DNA from: Streptomyces ureilyticus
Lineage (GTDB): Bacteria; Actinomycetota; Actinomycetes; Streptomycetales; Streptomycetaceae
DNA: 64,000 nt
Assembly (NCBI RefSeq): GCF_011045025.1
Contig: NZ_JAAKZX010000008.1
Coordinates: 1 to 64,000 of the forward strand
Direction of reading: 5' to 3'
This document shows, in pieces, positions 43,405 through 54,539 of the stretch. A program made the position numbers and the translations under genes. The notes under the pieces were generated by a model, which was given only the letters and a program-made list of their open reading frames with translations, was not told where the DNA came from and made no database searches. Every line of letters begins with the position of its first letter. Position 1 is the first letter of the stretch.

Positions 43405-45879
43405 CTACTCCCGCAACGTCTCCTCCAGCGTCCGAGCCACCGCAGCCGCCTCCTCGCCCGGCAAGGGTGCCCCCTCGGGATCCGTCACGTAGAAGGCGTC
43501 CACCGCGTTCGCGCCCAGAGTGCTGACGTGGGCGCTGCGCACGCGGACGTTCGCGTCCTCCAGGGCCCGCCCGATGCGGTGCAGCAGCCCAGGCGCGTCA
43601 TGAGCGCGTACCTCTATCACCGTGGCCCGCCGCGACCCGACCGAAGCGACCGTCACCCGCGGCGGCGGCGCGATGATGCCCCGGCGCCGGGGATACGCTG
43701 CGTCGCGCTCGGCGAGCCGCCCGGCGATATCGAGGGAGCCGTCGAGGGCGCGGACGAGGTCCGCACGCAGCCGGGCGGCCTGCGGCAGCGAGCCGTACTC
43801 GGCGGCGACACGCCAGTCGAGGAGCAGCACAGAGCCCTCTGAAGGCGAGAAGTTCTCGGAGTCCTGGACGGAGTCCGGCAGATCCAGTGCGCGCAGTTCC
43901 GCCGTACGCACGGTGAGCCGGTGCATCGCGAGCACGCCGGCCACGGCAGGCAGCACCCCGGGCTGGTCCGGCACCGCGATGAGCAGTTCCACACCGAGGG
44001 GTTCCGGCTCGCCCGAGGGGTCCTCGGCCGGCGGCTCGGTCTGGGCGCGCAGGGACAGTACGGGGCTGCCGGTGCGGAACGCCTCGATCGCGAGACGTTC
44101 CTGCTCGGCGGTGGGCGCGGCGGTCTCCGGCTCCTCGGGGGCGTCCCCGGCGAGTACGGCCGAGACCCGCTTGACGAGGTCGGCCACCAGGGACGCGCGC
44201 CACGAGGACCAGGCGGCGGGCCCGGTGGCCAGCGCGTCCGCCTCGGTGAGCGCGTGCAGCAGCTCCAGCGTGCCCTGCGAGCCGACCGCCTCGGCGACGG
44301 AGCGCACGGTGGCCGGGTCCTCCAGGTCGCGCCGGGTCGCCGTCTCGACGAGCAGCAGGTGGTGGCGTACGAGGGCGGCGAGTGTCGCGACGTCCGTGCG
44401 GTCGAAGCCGATCCGGGCGGCCACGTCGCGCGCGATGATCTCGCCGGCTACGGAGTGGTCGCCGGGCCAGCCCTTGCCGATGTCGTGCAGCAGCGCGGAG
44501 ACCAGGAGGAGGTCGGGGCGGCCGACGCGGCGGGTCAGCTCGGAGGCCTGCACCGCGGTCTCGATGAGGTGCCGGTCGACGGTCCAGATGTGCACGGCGT
44601 TGCGCTGCGGGCGGCAGCGTACGCGTTCCCAGTCGGGCAGCAGCTGGGTGATCAGGCCCTCCGCCTCCAGCGCCTCCCAGACCTCGACCGTGGGGCGCCC
44701 GGAGCCGAGCAGGGTGACGAGCTGTTCGCGGGCCTCGGCGGGCCAGGGCGTGGGGAGCGGGCGGGCCGCGGCGGCCATCCTGCGGACGGCGTGCAGCGAG
44801 AGCGGCAGTCCGGACTGGGCGGCCGCGGCGGCGGCGCGCAGCGGCAGTACGGGATCGCGGTCGGGGCGGGCGGCGCGGGCGAGGACGACCTCGCCGTCCT
44901 GCTCGACGACACCCTCTGCCAGCGGGGACCGCTCGGGGGCGGGCTTGCCGCCACCCAGCATGGCGCGCAGGCGCGGGCGTACAGCGCGCGACTTGAGCAC
45001 GCGCCCCACTTCACGCCAGGTGACGTCACTGGCGTACGAGATGACGCGGGCGGCCTCGTACACCTGGCGCAGCAGGGTGTCGGCGTCCAGCAGGCCGAGT
45101 TCTGCGGCGACCTGGTCCTGTTCCTGGAGCGAGAGCCGGTCGGTGGCGCGGCCGGTCGCGAGGTGCAGGGCGTCGCGGACGTCGAGTATCCGCTTGCGCG
45201 CGTCGGCGAGGCCCTCGCGCGGGGCGTCCGCGAGCCAGGAGGCGGCGACGGCGCGCAGGGCGGTGGCGTCGCGGAGGCCGCCGCGGGCTTCTTTGAGGTC
45301 GGGTTCGAGGAGGTACTGCAGCTCGCCCTGGCGCTCGGCCCGTTCGGCGCACAGTTCCTGGAGTTCGGGGAGGCGTTTGGGCGCCTGGTTGCGCCAGTCG
45401 GCGAGGACGGCCGTACGCAGTCCTGCCGTCAGGCCTAGGTCGCCCGCGAGATGGCGGGCGTCGAGCAGGCCGAGCTGGACCTTCAGGTCTTCGCCCGCGG
45501 TCTTGCGCGCCTCGGCCGGCGTACGGACGGAGTGGTCGAGGGCCAGGCCGAGGTCCCATACGGGGTACCAGATGCGGTCCGCGAGGGCGGCCACCGCGTC
45601 CGGGTCGGCGCTGCCGTCGTGCAGGAGCAGCAGGTCGAGGTCGCTGCGGGGCGAGAGTTCGCCGCGGCCGTAGCCGCCGACGGCGATGAGGGAGACGCCG
45701 CGCAGCCCTTCGGCTCCGGCGTCGAACAGACCGGTGAGCCAGTCGTCGGTCAGTTCCGCGAGGGCCGCACGGCGCGGCGGCCCGGACCGCGCCCCCTCCT
45801 GGAGGAGGCGCAGCCGGGCCGCCGCGTAGCCGCTGGGTCCCGAGTCCTCTGCTTCCGTACGTACGTCCGTACTCGTCAC
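43405..45879 (-). CDS. glnD: PII protein nucleotidyltransferase GlnD
   Basis: An 824-residue bifunctional enzyme. The nucleotidyltransferase domain has VGGYGRGELSPRSDLDLLLL. The HD phosphohydrolase has LLVSALLHDIGKGWPGDHS. Two ACT domains lie at the C-terminus (LIAVPDQPGVLPAVAG, VRAHDAPGLLHRIGRAL). In Streptomyces it adenylylates rather than uridylylates PII (GlnK) at Tyr51, as reported for S. coelicolor. It ends the amtB-glnK-glnD operon. Confidence 0.94.
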   Translation of the reverse strand: MTSTDVRTEAEDSGPSGYAAARLRLLQEGARSGPPRRAALAELTDDWLTGLFDAGAEGLRGVSLIAVGGYGRGELSPRSDLDLLLLHDGSADPDAVAALADRIWYPVWDLGLALDHSVRTPAEARKTAGEDLKVQLGLLDARHLAGDLGLTAGLRTAVLADWRNQAPKRLPELQELCAERAERQGELQYLLEPDLKEARGGLRDATALRAVAASWLADAPREGLADARKRILDVRDALHLATGRATDRLSLQEQDQVAAELGLLDADTLLRQVYEAARVISYASDVTWREVGRVLKSRAVRPRLRAMLGGGKPAPERSPLAEGVVEQDGEVVLARAARPDRDPVLPLRAAAAAAQSGLPLSLHAVRRMAAAARPLPTPWPAEAREQLVTLLGSGRPTVEVWEALEAEGLITQLLPDWERVRCRPQRNAVHIWTVDRHLIETAVQASELTRRVGRPDLLLVSALLHDIGKGWPGDHSVAGEIIARDVAARIGFDRTDVATLAALVRHHLLLVETATRRDLEDPATVRSVAEAVGSQGTLELLHALTEADALATGPAAWSSWRASLVADLVKRVSAVLAGDAPEEPETAAPTAEQERLAIEAFRTGSPVLSLRAQTEPPAEDPSGEPEPLGVELLIAVPDQPGVLPAVAGVLAMHRLTVRTAELRALDLPDSVQDSENFSPSEGSVLLLDWRVAAEYGSLPQAARLRADLVRALDGSLDIAGRLAERDAAYPRRRGIIAPPPRVTVASVGSRRATVIEVRAHDAPGLLHRIGRALEDANVRVRSAHVSTLGANAVDAFYVTDPEGAPLPGEEAAAVARTLEETLRE

Positions 45880-45904
45880 CCAGCGACTCCTGTTCTTCTT
45901 CTCT

Positions 45905-47577
<1,673 letters not shown>

Positions 47578-47694
47578 CGGCGTCTCCTCGTCGTTGGTAC
47601 GGCCCCGTGCGGGGGAAGCCTGAGCGGGCAGAGCGGTGGGCCGGTTATGCGGCATGAGATTGGCGCAGCGCCGTTTCCGCCGAAGCCCCTCGAT

Positions 47695-47730
47695 GTTTCG
47701 CCGCCGTGACGAAGACGCTTCGCGTGTTAC
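47695..47730 (-). promoter_or_regulatory. GlnR-type operator upstream of amtB
   Basis: On the minus strand GTCAC-N6-GAAAC lies at 47710-47695, a perfect match to the published GlnR half-box pattern (gTnAc-n6-GaAAc). An extra GTAAC lies at 47730-47726. The pair sits 118-153 bp before the amtB start. GlnR activates amtB-glnK-glnD under nitrogen limitation in S. coelicolor. The first box's partner (AGCGT) is weaker, so the upstream half is less certain. The rest of the 312-bp gap to nsdA shows no gene. Confidence 0.75.
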
Positions 47731-47889
47731 GCGTTGATGAACTGCCGGATGCCCGCTCGCGCGATCGTTATCGTGGCGCAACCTTCTGGCGAGGGCGGGC
47801 AGCCGACCGCGGCCTGCCATCCGATGACCTGGCGTGGGGAGCCGAGTCGGGCGGTAAGGGACGGCGGGCCGCGGCCGGGGCTTTGCGGG

Positions 47890-49389
47890 TCAGACCGCGT
47901 CGGCGGTCTCGGGCAGGTCCAGGGCCAGTTGCTCGGTCAGATCGACCACTTCGGCGAGGTCCCCGAAGTCGCGTACGGCCGTGTCGACGGTCTTGCGGAT
48001 ACGGGTGTTGACCCGCTCGGAGCGGACCTTCTTGGCGACCGTGAGCGCCTTCCTGGTGAGCTCCGCTCCCTGCTCGGGCTCGCGCTGCAGCAGGTGCACC
48101 GTGGCCATCCCGATGAGGTTGAGTGCGTACGAACGCTGGTGCTCGGTGTCCTTCGCGAAGAGGTCGACGGCCTTCCGCATCACGGGCTCGGCGAGCGAGG
48201 CGTAGGTGGGGCTGCGGCCCGCGACATAGGCGAGGTCGCGGTAGGAGTGGGAGTTCTCGGCGTGCAGCTCCGCCTCGTTGAAGAAGCGGATCCAGTCGGG
48301 CTCGGGCTCGTCGAAGTCCTCGGCGTCGACGAAGGTGTCCTCGGCCATCCGGACGGCGCGCTTGCACTTGCCGGGCTGCCCCATGTTGGCGTACGCCCGG
48401 GCCTCCATCGCATACAGCATGGACTGTGTACGAGGGCTCGCGCAGTCGCGGCCTCCGTACTGTGCGAGGTGGATCAGTTCCAGTGCGTCGTCGGGCCGCC
48501 CGAGGTGGATCATCTGGCGGCTCATGCTGGACAGAATGTACGAGCCGAGCGGCTTTTCTGCGGCTTCCTTGGCGGCGTGCAGGGCGAGGACGAAGTACTT
48601 CTGCGCGGTGGGCTGCAGCCCGACGTCGTAACTCATCCAGCCCGCCAGCTCGGCCAGCTCGGCGGCGACCTTGAACAGGCGTTTGGCGGTGGCCTCGGGC
48701 TGCGATTCCTGGAGGAGGTCCGTCACCTCGTGCAGCTGGCCGACGACGGCCTTGCGGCGCAGACCGCCGCCGCACTGCGCGTCCCACTGCCGGAACATGA
48801 CCGTGGTGGTCTCCAGCAGGTCGAGTTCGGGCTGGGACAGCCGGCGCGCACGCCGCGCGACGGCCGGGGGCTCGGGTTCTTCGCGGGGGCTCGCGGGGCT
48901 GGGAACCAGCCAGCGCTGCATGGGCTCGATCAGTGACGAGCCGGCGGAGAGGGCCAGCGAGGTGCCGAGGAAGCCGCGGCGGGCGAGCATCAGGTCGCTG
49001 CGGGAGAACTCGCTGATCAGGGCGACGGTCTGCGGGGCGGTCCACGGCAGATCGACGCCGGACACGGACGGTGACTGGTGGGCGGAGCGCAGGCCGAGGT
49101 CCTCGACGGCGACGACGCAGCCGAAGCGCTCGGAGAACAGCTCGGACAGGATGCGCGGGATCGGCTCGCGCGGGTTCTCCCCGTCCAGCCAGCGGCGTAC
49201 GCGGGAGGTGTCCGTGGAGATGTGGTTGGCGCCCAACTGGCGGGCCCTGCGGTTCACTTGGCGTGCCAGCTCACCCTTGGACCAGCCGCTGCGCACGAAC
49301 CAGGAGCCGAGCAGCTCATTGGGGCGCTTGTCAGCGTTCGTGGCGTTCGTAGCGTTTGTCCCGCTTCCGCCGTCGCCGCCCACTGGCAC
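47890..49389 (-). CDS. nsdA: NsdA, negative regulator of sporulation and antibiotic production
   Basis: A 499-residue cytoplasmic protein. The N-terminal ~90 residues hold an HTH-like region (WSKGELARQVNRRARQL, RRWLDGENPREPI). A helical TPR-like array fills the rest (RLFKVAAELAELAGWM, ARAYANMGQPGKCKRAV). The closest match I recognise is NsdA (SCO5582), whose loss raises antibiotic output and sporulation. Synteny with amtB agrees. GTG 49389. Confidence 0.88.
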   Translation of the reverse strand: MPVGGDGGSGTNATNATNADKRPNELLGSWFVRSGWSKGELARQVNRRARQLGANHISTDTSRVRRWLDGENPREPIPRILSELFSERFGCVVAVEDLGLRSAHQSPSVSGVDLPWTAPQTVALISEFSRSDLMLARRGFLGTSLALSAGSSLIEPMQRWLVPSPASPREEPEPPAVARRARRLSQPELDLLETTTVMFRQWDAQCGGGLRRKAVVGQLHEVTDLLQESQPEATAKRLFKVAAELAELAGWMSYDVGLQPTAQKYFVLALHAAKEAAEKPLGSYILSSMSRQMIHLGRPDDALELIHLAQYGGRDCASPRTQSMLYAMEARAYANMGQPGKCKRAVRMAEDTFVDAEDFDEPEPDWIRFFNEAELHAENSHSYRDLAYVAGRSPTYASLAEPVMRKAVDLFAKDTEHQRSYALNLIGMATVHLLQREPEQGAELTRKALTVAKKVRSERVNTRIRKTVDTAVRDFGDLAEVVDLTEQLALDLPETADAV

Positions 49390-49823
49390 GCCCCCATTTC
49401 TTCAAACCACTTGTTGCGCTGTGTGCGCCAAGCCCTACCAGATTGCCGGTTCATACGGTCGCCCGTCCGGCGGTTCTCACCTGTCGAACGAAGAGCCGAC
49501 TTGCCTCCGGCATACTCACGAGTGCGAGCGTCCCCAGGAGTCGTGCACACACAGTAATCCTACGATCACCTCCCCGGCCATGGCGGAAGCGGAAACGCCA
49601 CCATTCGCCACCCCTTCGAATGAACTCACAGTGGCCGGTCCGCGATTCACTTGACACAGGACGGCCAGGAGTGGCGGAACGGAGCACGCCGGGGCGCACG
49701 AAGCCAAGCACACCACCCGCAGCGCTTCTGGGCGCCGCTTGACCCAAGCCGGCGCCGGGAACGCAGAGTTACGTTCTGATTCCGCCACGTAACCATCGGT
49801 GCGCTGAACCTGTTGGAGGGGGC
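49390..49823. promoter_or_regulatory. Divergent gap nsdA / primase-like gene
   Basis: A 434-bp stretch carrying both promoters. TTGACA occurs at 49651-49656, but no clear -10 follows it. A 90-codon open frame on the minus strand here has no family resemblance and is treated as non-coding. Confidence 0.4.
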
Positions 49824-50492
49824 ATGGGCTTCACGATCGGCGGCAGCCGTGGGATGCGCGAGATCAGGCCCGGCTCACGTCGCCGGGGCCGCACGCTGGA
49901 GTGCACCGCCGTGGCCGAGTTCACCGGACTGTGGGGGTGGGACGTGGTGCCAGGCGCCCGGGCGGCCGCGGGTTCCTGCTCCTGCGGCCGGGCCGACTGC
50001 CCGGCACCCGGCGCACACCCACTGCACTTCGCTCCGGTCATCCCGGCCGGCGCCACCCTCGACCAGGCGACCGAGGCCTGGGCCGACTTCCCCGGCGCCG
50101 CCATGATGCTCCCGGTGGGACGCGCCTTCGACGTGATCGAGGTCGCCGAACCCGCCGGACGGCGCGCACTGATCCGCCTCGAACGGATGGGCCTCCCGCT
50201 GGGCCCCGTGACGGCGACCCCGGACGGCCGCGCCCACTTCTTCGTCGCCCCCGGCACAGCGGCCGAACTGCCCGAGCTCCTCTACCGCATGGGCTGGGAC
50301 TGGGACGACGCCACCCTCGACCTGCACGGCCTCGGCCCCGGCACGTACATCACGGCCCCGCCCTCCGACCGCGCCGGCCTCGGCCCGGCCCACTGGCTCC
50401 GCTCCCCCGCCCTCGACTCGGCGACGAAGCCACCCGCGGCACGCCTGCTGCTCGGGACACTGGCTTACGTGACGCACCGGTCGCGGGCATAG
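49824..50492 (+). CDS. Bifunctional DNA primase/polymerase domain protein
   Basis: A 222-residue protein with a primase/polymerase (PrimPol-like) N-terminal domain: FTGLWGWDVVPGARAA, CSCGRADCPAPGAHPLHF, AFDVIEVAEPAG, and GRAHFFVAPG. In typical PrimPols the two catalytic acids read D-x-D; here the site reads D-V-I-E, and the following histidine-rich motif is reduced to AHFF. It may be inactive or a single-domain accessory protein. The position next to nsdA and ftsY is conserved in Streptomyces, as I recall. ATG 49824 with GGAGGGGG upstream. Confidence 0.75.
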   Translation: MGFTIGGSRGMREIRPGSRRRGRTLECTAVAEFTGLWGWDVVPGARAAAGSCSCGRADCPAPGAHPLHFAPVIPAGATLDQATEAWADFPGAAMMLPVGRAFDVIEVAEPAGRRALIRLERMGLPLGPVTATPDGRAHFFVAPGTAAELPELLYRMGWDWDDATLDLHGLGPGTYITAPPSDRAGLGPAHWLRSPALDSATKPPAARLLLGTLAYVTHRSRA

Positions 50493-50503
50493 CCGTACAC
50501 AGC

Positions 50504-50542
50504 GAAGCGCCCGACCCAACTGCACCTTGGGACGGGCGCTTC
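50504..50542. terminator. Bidirectional hairpin between primase-like gene and ftsY
   Basis: A 10-bp outer stem (GAAGCGCCCG at 50504-50513, complement at 50533-50542), extended by an inner CCCAA/TTGGG pair. It is located between convergent genes. Confidence 0.7.
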
Positions 50543-50573
50543 TTCAACCACATACGGATTTCCGTACCTGGTC

Positions 50574-51770
50574 TCACTCTCCGATAAGGGCGTCAACAAA
50601 AGCCTCCGGCTCGAACGGCGCCAAGTCGTCCGCGCCCTCCCCCAGGCCGACGAGCTTGACCGGAACCCCCAGCTCACGCTGGACGGCGATGACGATGCCG
50701 CCCTTGGCCGTGCCGTCGAGCTTCGTCAGGACAATGCCGGTGATGTCGACGACCTCGGCGAAGACACGGGCCTGGACGAGGCCGTTCTGACCGGTGGTGG
50801 CGTCCAGGACCAGCAGGATCTCGTCGAGCGGCGCCTGCTTCTCGACCACGCGCTTGACCTTGCCGAGCTCGTCCATCAGCCCGGTCTTGGTGTGCAGGCG
50901 CCCCGCGGTGTCGATGAGCACGACGTCCGTGCCCATCTCCTTGCCCTCCTTGACCGCGTCGAAGGCCACGGAAGCGGGATCGCCGGCCTCGGGCCCACGC
51001 ACCGTGTACGCGCCGACCCGCTCGCCCCAGGTCTGGAGCTGATCGGCGGCGGCGGCACGGAAGGTGTCGGCGGCACCCAGGACGACGGTGCGGCCGTCCG
51101 CGACGAGGACGCGGGCGAGCTTGCCGGTAGTGGTGGTCTTGCCGGTGCCGTTGACGCCGACGACCATCACGATGCCGGGCTTGCTGGCCTCGGGCTCCGT
51201 CTTCACGGTGCGGTCCATGTCGGTGCCGACCAGCTTGAGCAGTTCCTCACGCAACAGGCCGCGCAGCTCCGCGGGCGTACGGGTGCCGAGCACCTTCACA
51301 CGCTCACGCAGCCCCTCGACCAGCTCCTGGGTGGGCTGCACGCCGACATCGGCGGTGAGCAGCGTGTCCTCGATCTCCTCCCAGGTGTCGTCGTCCAGGT
51401 GCTCGCGCGAGAGGAGCGTGAGCAGCCCCTTGCCGAGCGCGTTCTGCGAGCGGGAGAGCCGGGCGCGCAGTCGCACCAGGCGCCCCGCGGCCGGCTCCGG
51501 GATCTCGATCTCGGGTGCGGCCGGACGCTCCTCGACGGCGACGGCCCCCGAGGTGTCCGGAAGATCCACCTCCTCGATCGTGCGACGCGGTTCCTCGCGC
51601 GGCGTCTCGGCCTCGTCGCCGACGTGCGGCTCGGCCGGAGGGGCGGTGATGTCGGGCGTGGCGGGAGGCGGCGGGGGCGGCTGCTTCCGTCGGCGGCTGC
51701 CGACGACGAGCCCGCCGAGCGCACCGATCACGACTACGGCGATGACTACAAGAAGGATGACGATTTCCAT
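50574..51770 (-). CDS. ftsY: Signal recognition particle receptor FtsY
   Basis: A 398-residue SRP receptor GTPase. An N-terminal membrane helix (IVILLVVIAVVVIGALGGLV) leads to an acidic, Pro-rich A domain. The NG domain has GVNGTGKTTTTGKLA, VVLGAADTFRAAAADQL, DTAGRLHTKTGLMDEL, and LTKLDGTAKGG. Membrane-spanning FtsY is typical of actinobacteria. It pairs with Ffh encoded 7.3 kb away. Confidence 0.96.
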   Translation of the reverse strand: MEIVILLVVIAVVVIGALGGLVVGSRRRKQPPPPPPATPDITAPPAEPHVGDEAETPREEPRRTIEEVDLPDTSGAVAVEERPAAPEIEIPEPAAGRLVRLRARLSRSQNALGKGLLTLLSREHLDDDTWEEIEDTLLTADVGVQPTQELVEGLRERVKVLGTRTPAELRGLLREELLKLVGTDMDRTVKTEPEASKPGIVMVVGVNGTGKTTTTGKLARVLVADGRTVVLGAADTFRAAAADQLQTWGERVGAYTVRGPEAGDPASVAFDAVKEGKEMGTDVVLIDTAGRLHTKTGLMDELGKVKRVVEKQAPLDEILLVLDATTGQNGLVQARVFAEVVDITGIVLTKLDGTAKGGIVIAVQRELGVPVKLVGLGEGADDLAPFEPEAFVDALIGE

Positions 51771-51941
51771 AACGCGTCCAGTATGGCGTGACCCGTCGGG
51801 CGACCGTTCGTTCTCCTCGCGGGGACTTTTCGTCCCTGCGGGCTGGGCTGGACCGTCGCCCGGCCTCGGCTGGGCGAGAAGCCCCTCGGGGCGGAGTCAC
51901 AACGCCACCAGTGGTTGCGCGTATCGTGCGCGAGGCGCACG

Positions 51942-51982
51942 GAGGGTTGTGGCAGCTCATGACGTGGGTTGCCACAACCCTC
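51942..51982. promoter_or_regulatory. 13-bp perfect inverted repeat in divergent promoter region
   Basis: GAGGGTTGTGGCA (51942-51954) and its exact complement (51970-51982) are separated by 15 bases. It lies between divergent ftsY and the LLM oxidoreductase gene, so it cannot be the terminator of either. It may be an operator or a structured leader. Confidence 0.5.
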
Positions 51983-52012
51983 GTAAAAGGGAGCCTGCCC
52001 TCTCTAGCCGTC

Positions 52013-52027
52013 TGACGCCCCGTCAGC
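52013..52027. promoter_or_regulatory. Palindromic operator-like site before LLM oxidoreductase
   Basis: CTGACG-CCC-CGTCAG is a perfect 6-3-6 palindrome, 45 bp upstream of the ATG at 52072. The size and symmetry suit a TetR-type repressor; the regulator is unknown. Confidence 0.5.
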
Positions 52028-52071
52028 TACCGTCCCCCTTCTCCGGCACCCCGCCCGAAGGAGGACCCGCC

Positions 52072-53052
52072 ATGCCCGTGACGGTCGTACGTTTCAACCT
52101 GGTGGAGCCCGACGCGACGAGCGAATCCCTCAGCGCCCGCTACCAGGCCGCCCTGGAGATGGCCAAGTACGCCGACGACCGCGGGATGAGCACCGTACAG
52201 ACCGAGGAGCACCACGGCGCCGCCAACAACTGGCTGCCCTCCCCCTTCACCTTCGCCGGCGCGGTCTTCGGCGCCACCCGGCGGATCGCGGTCACGGTCT
52301 CGGCGATCATCGGCCCGCTGCACGATCCGCTGCGGCTGGCCGAGGAGATGGCCGTACTCGACCTGATCAGCGGCGGCCGGCTGGTGACGGTCGCGGGGAT
52401 CGGCTACCGCCCCGAGGAGTACGCGCTCTTCGACGTCGAGTGGAAGCGGCGCGGCAAGCTCCAGGACGAGCTGCTGGAGACGCTGCTCAAGGCGTGGACG
52501 GGCGAGGAGTTCGAGTACCGCGGCCGTACGGTTCGGATCACCCCGCGCCCGTACACCCGGCCGCATCCGCTGCTGCTGGTCGGCGGCTCCTCGCAGGCGG
52601 CGGCCCGGCGTGCCGCCCGGCTCGGGCTGCCGTTCTTCCCGAGCGCGCATCTGCCGGAGCTGGAGGCGTACTACAAAGAGCGTCTCGTGGAGTACGGCAC
52701 GGAGGGCTGGACCATGATGCCTCCGGCCGAGACGCCGCTGCTGCACCTGGCCGAGGATCCGGACCGGGTGTGGTCGGAGCACGGCGAGCACTTCCTGCAC
52801 GAGGCGCGGACGTACGCGTCCTGGCAGTCCGGCGACATCCGTTCCGCGGTGAAGTCGGGGGCGACAACGGTCGACGAGCTGCGCGCGGAGGGTGTGTACC
52901 GGATCGTGACGCCGGACGAGTGCCTGGCCCAGGGCCTCGAGAACTACGTACTGCATCCCCTGTCCGGCGGAATGCCGGTCGACGAGGGCTGGCGCAGCAT
53001 GCATCTGTTCTGCGAGAACGTGCTGCCCCGGCTCAAGGCCGCGGAGGGCTGA
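52072..53052 (+). CDS. LLM class flavin-dependent oxidoreductase
   Basis: A 326-residue luciferase-like monooxygenase with a TIM-barrel fold using FMN or F420. Recognisable blocks: RYQAALEMAKYADDRG, TVQTEEHHGAANNWLPSP, HDPLRLAEEMAVLDLISGGR, and PHPLLLVGGSSQAAARRAARLG. Substrate unknown. ATG 52072 with AAGGAGG upstream. A palindromic operator-like site lies before it. Confidence 0.88.
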   Translation: MPVTVVRFNLVEPDATSESLSARYQAALEMAKYADDRGMSTVQTEEHHGAANNWLPSPFTFAGAVFGATRRIAVTVSAIIGPLHDPLRLAEEMAVLDLISGGRLVTVAGIGYRPEEYALFDVEWKRRGKLQDELLETLLKAWTGEEFEYRGRTVRITPRPYTRPHPLLLVGGSSQAAARRAARLGLPFFPSAHLPELEAYYKERLVEYGTEGWTMMPPAETPLLHLAEDPDRVWSEHGEHFLHEARTYASWQSGDIRSAVKSGATTVDELRAEGVYRIVTPDECLAQGLENYVLHPLSGGMPVDEGWRSMHLFCENVLPRLKAAEG

Positions 53053-53073
53053 GCCGGGGCCGTACAGCCTGGC

Positions 53074-54492
53074 CTATCCCATCTCCTCCAGCGCCTTGCC
53101 CTTGGTCTCCGTGACGAACTTGAGCACGAAGGGGATGGAGAGGGCGGCGAAGACGGTGTAGATCACGTACGTCAGGGAGAGGTTCCAGTCCGCCAGGGAC
53201 GGGAAGCTCGCGGTGATGGCCCAGTTGGCGATCCACTGCGCGGAGGCGGCGACGCCGAGGGCGGCGGCGCGGATCTTGTTCGGGAACATCTCGCCGAGGA
53301 AGACCCAGACCACCACACCCCACGAGAGGGCGAAGAAGAGCACGAAGACGTGGGCGGCGATCAGCGCGACCCAGCCCTGCGTGGCCGGCAGCTTGCCGCC
53401 GACGAGGTCGAAGGAGAAGGCCCAGGCTTCGAGGGCGAGACCGATGACCATGCCGACGGAGCCGATGAGCGCGAGGGGCCTGCGGCCGATGCGGTCGACG
53501 AAGATCATGGCGATCACGGTGCCGACGATGTTGATGATCGACGTCGTGAACGAGTAGAAGAACGACTCCGTCGGGTCGACGCCGACGGACTGCCACAGGG
53601 TCGAGGAGTAGTAGAACGCGACGTTGATGCCGACGAACTGCTGGAAGACGGAGAGTCCGATGCCGATCCAGACGATCGGCCGGAAGAGGAAGCTGCCGCC
53701 GAGCAGGTCCCGGAAGGTCGACTTGTGCTCGCTCTTCATGGCGTGCTCGATCTCCCGCACGCGGGCGTCCAGGTCGATGTCCTTGCCCTCGACCTCGGCG
53801 AGCACCTCGCGGGCGCGGGTCTCCTTGCCGGCGGAGATGAGGTAGCGGGGCGATTCGGGGATCGCGAAGGAGAGCAGGCCGTACAGGACGGCGGGGATGA
53901 CCATCACGCCGAGCATGACCTGCCAGGCTTCCAGGCCCATCAGGGTGCCGCGCTGGTCGCCGTCCGCGGCGTTCAGGATGCCCCAGTTGACCAGCTGCGA
54001 GACGGCGATGCCGATGACGATCGCGGCCTGCTGGAAGGAGCCGAGGCGTCCGCGGTACGCGGCGGGGGCGACCTCGGCGATGTAGGCGGGGCCGATCACT
54101 GAGGCCATGCCGATGGCGAAGCCGCCGACGATGCGCCAGAAGGCCAGGTCGTACAGCGCGAAGGGCAGTGCGGAGCCGACGGCGCTGACGATGAAGAGGA
54201 CGGCCGCGATCTGCATACAGCGGATGCGGCCTATGCGGTCGGCGATCCGGCCCGCGGTTGCGGCGCCGATCGCGCAGCCGATCAGCGCGATGGCGATCAC
54301 CTGCGCGAGAGCCGCGGAGCCGATGTCGTAGCGGTGCCGGATGGCTTCGACGGCGCCGTTGATCACGGCACTGTCGTAGCCGAAGAGGAAGCCACCCATC
54401 GCGGCCGCCGCCGCGATGAAGATGACGTGCCCGAGGTGTTCGGGATGAGCCTCCCGGGCTCCTGACTTGGATACCTGCGCTGCGCTGGTCAC
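53074..54492 (-). CDS. glcP: Glucose/sugar permease GlcP (MFS sugar porter)
   Basis: A 472-residue major-facilitator sugar porter with 12 membrane segments. MGGFLFGYDSAVINGAVEAI, GRIADRIGRIRC, PESPRYLISAGK, FVDRIGRRPLALIG, and VTETKGKALEEM are sugar-porter signatures. From position and sequence it is the equivalent of S. coelicolor GlcP1, the main glucose/H+ symporter. GTG 54492 is preceded by GAGGAG. Two related inverted repeats in its upstream region may be operators. Confidence 0.92.
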   Translation of the reverse strand: MTSAAQVSKSGAREAHPEHLGHVIFIAAAAAMGGFLFGYDSAVINGAVEAIRHRYDIGSAALAQVIAIALIGCAIGAATAGRIADRIGRIRCMQIAAVLFIVSAVGSALPFALYDLAFWRIVGGFAIGMASVIGPAYIAEVAPAAYRGRLGSFQQAAIVIGIAVSQLVNWGILNAADGDQRGTLMGLEAWQVMLGVMVIPAVLYGLLSFAIPESPRYLISAGKETRAREVLAEVEGKDIDLDARVREIEHAMKSEHKSTFRDLLGGSFLFRPIVWIGIGLSVFQQFVGINVAFYYSSTLWQSVGVDPTESFFYSFTTSIINIVGTVIAMIFVDRIGRRPLALIGSVGMVIGLALEAWAFSFDLVGGKLPATQGWVALIAAHVFVLFFALSWGVVVWVFLGEMFPNKIRAAALGVAASAQWIANWAITASFPSLADWNLSLTYVIYTVFAALSIPFVLKFVTETKGKALEEMG

Positions 54493-54539
54493 ATGTACTC
54501 CTCGGGCCGCCGGCCTCGCTGCCGGGGGGTGGGCAAGCC

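Noticed and set aside
49516-49788. 90-codon open frame between nsdA and the primase-like gene
   Set aside because: No domain, poor start context and it fills a divergent promoter region.
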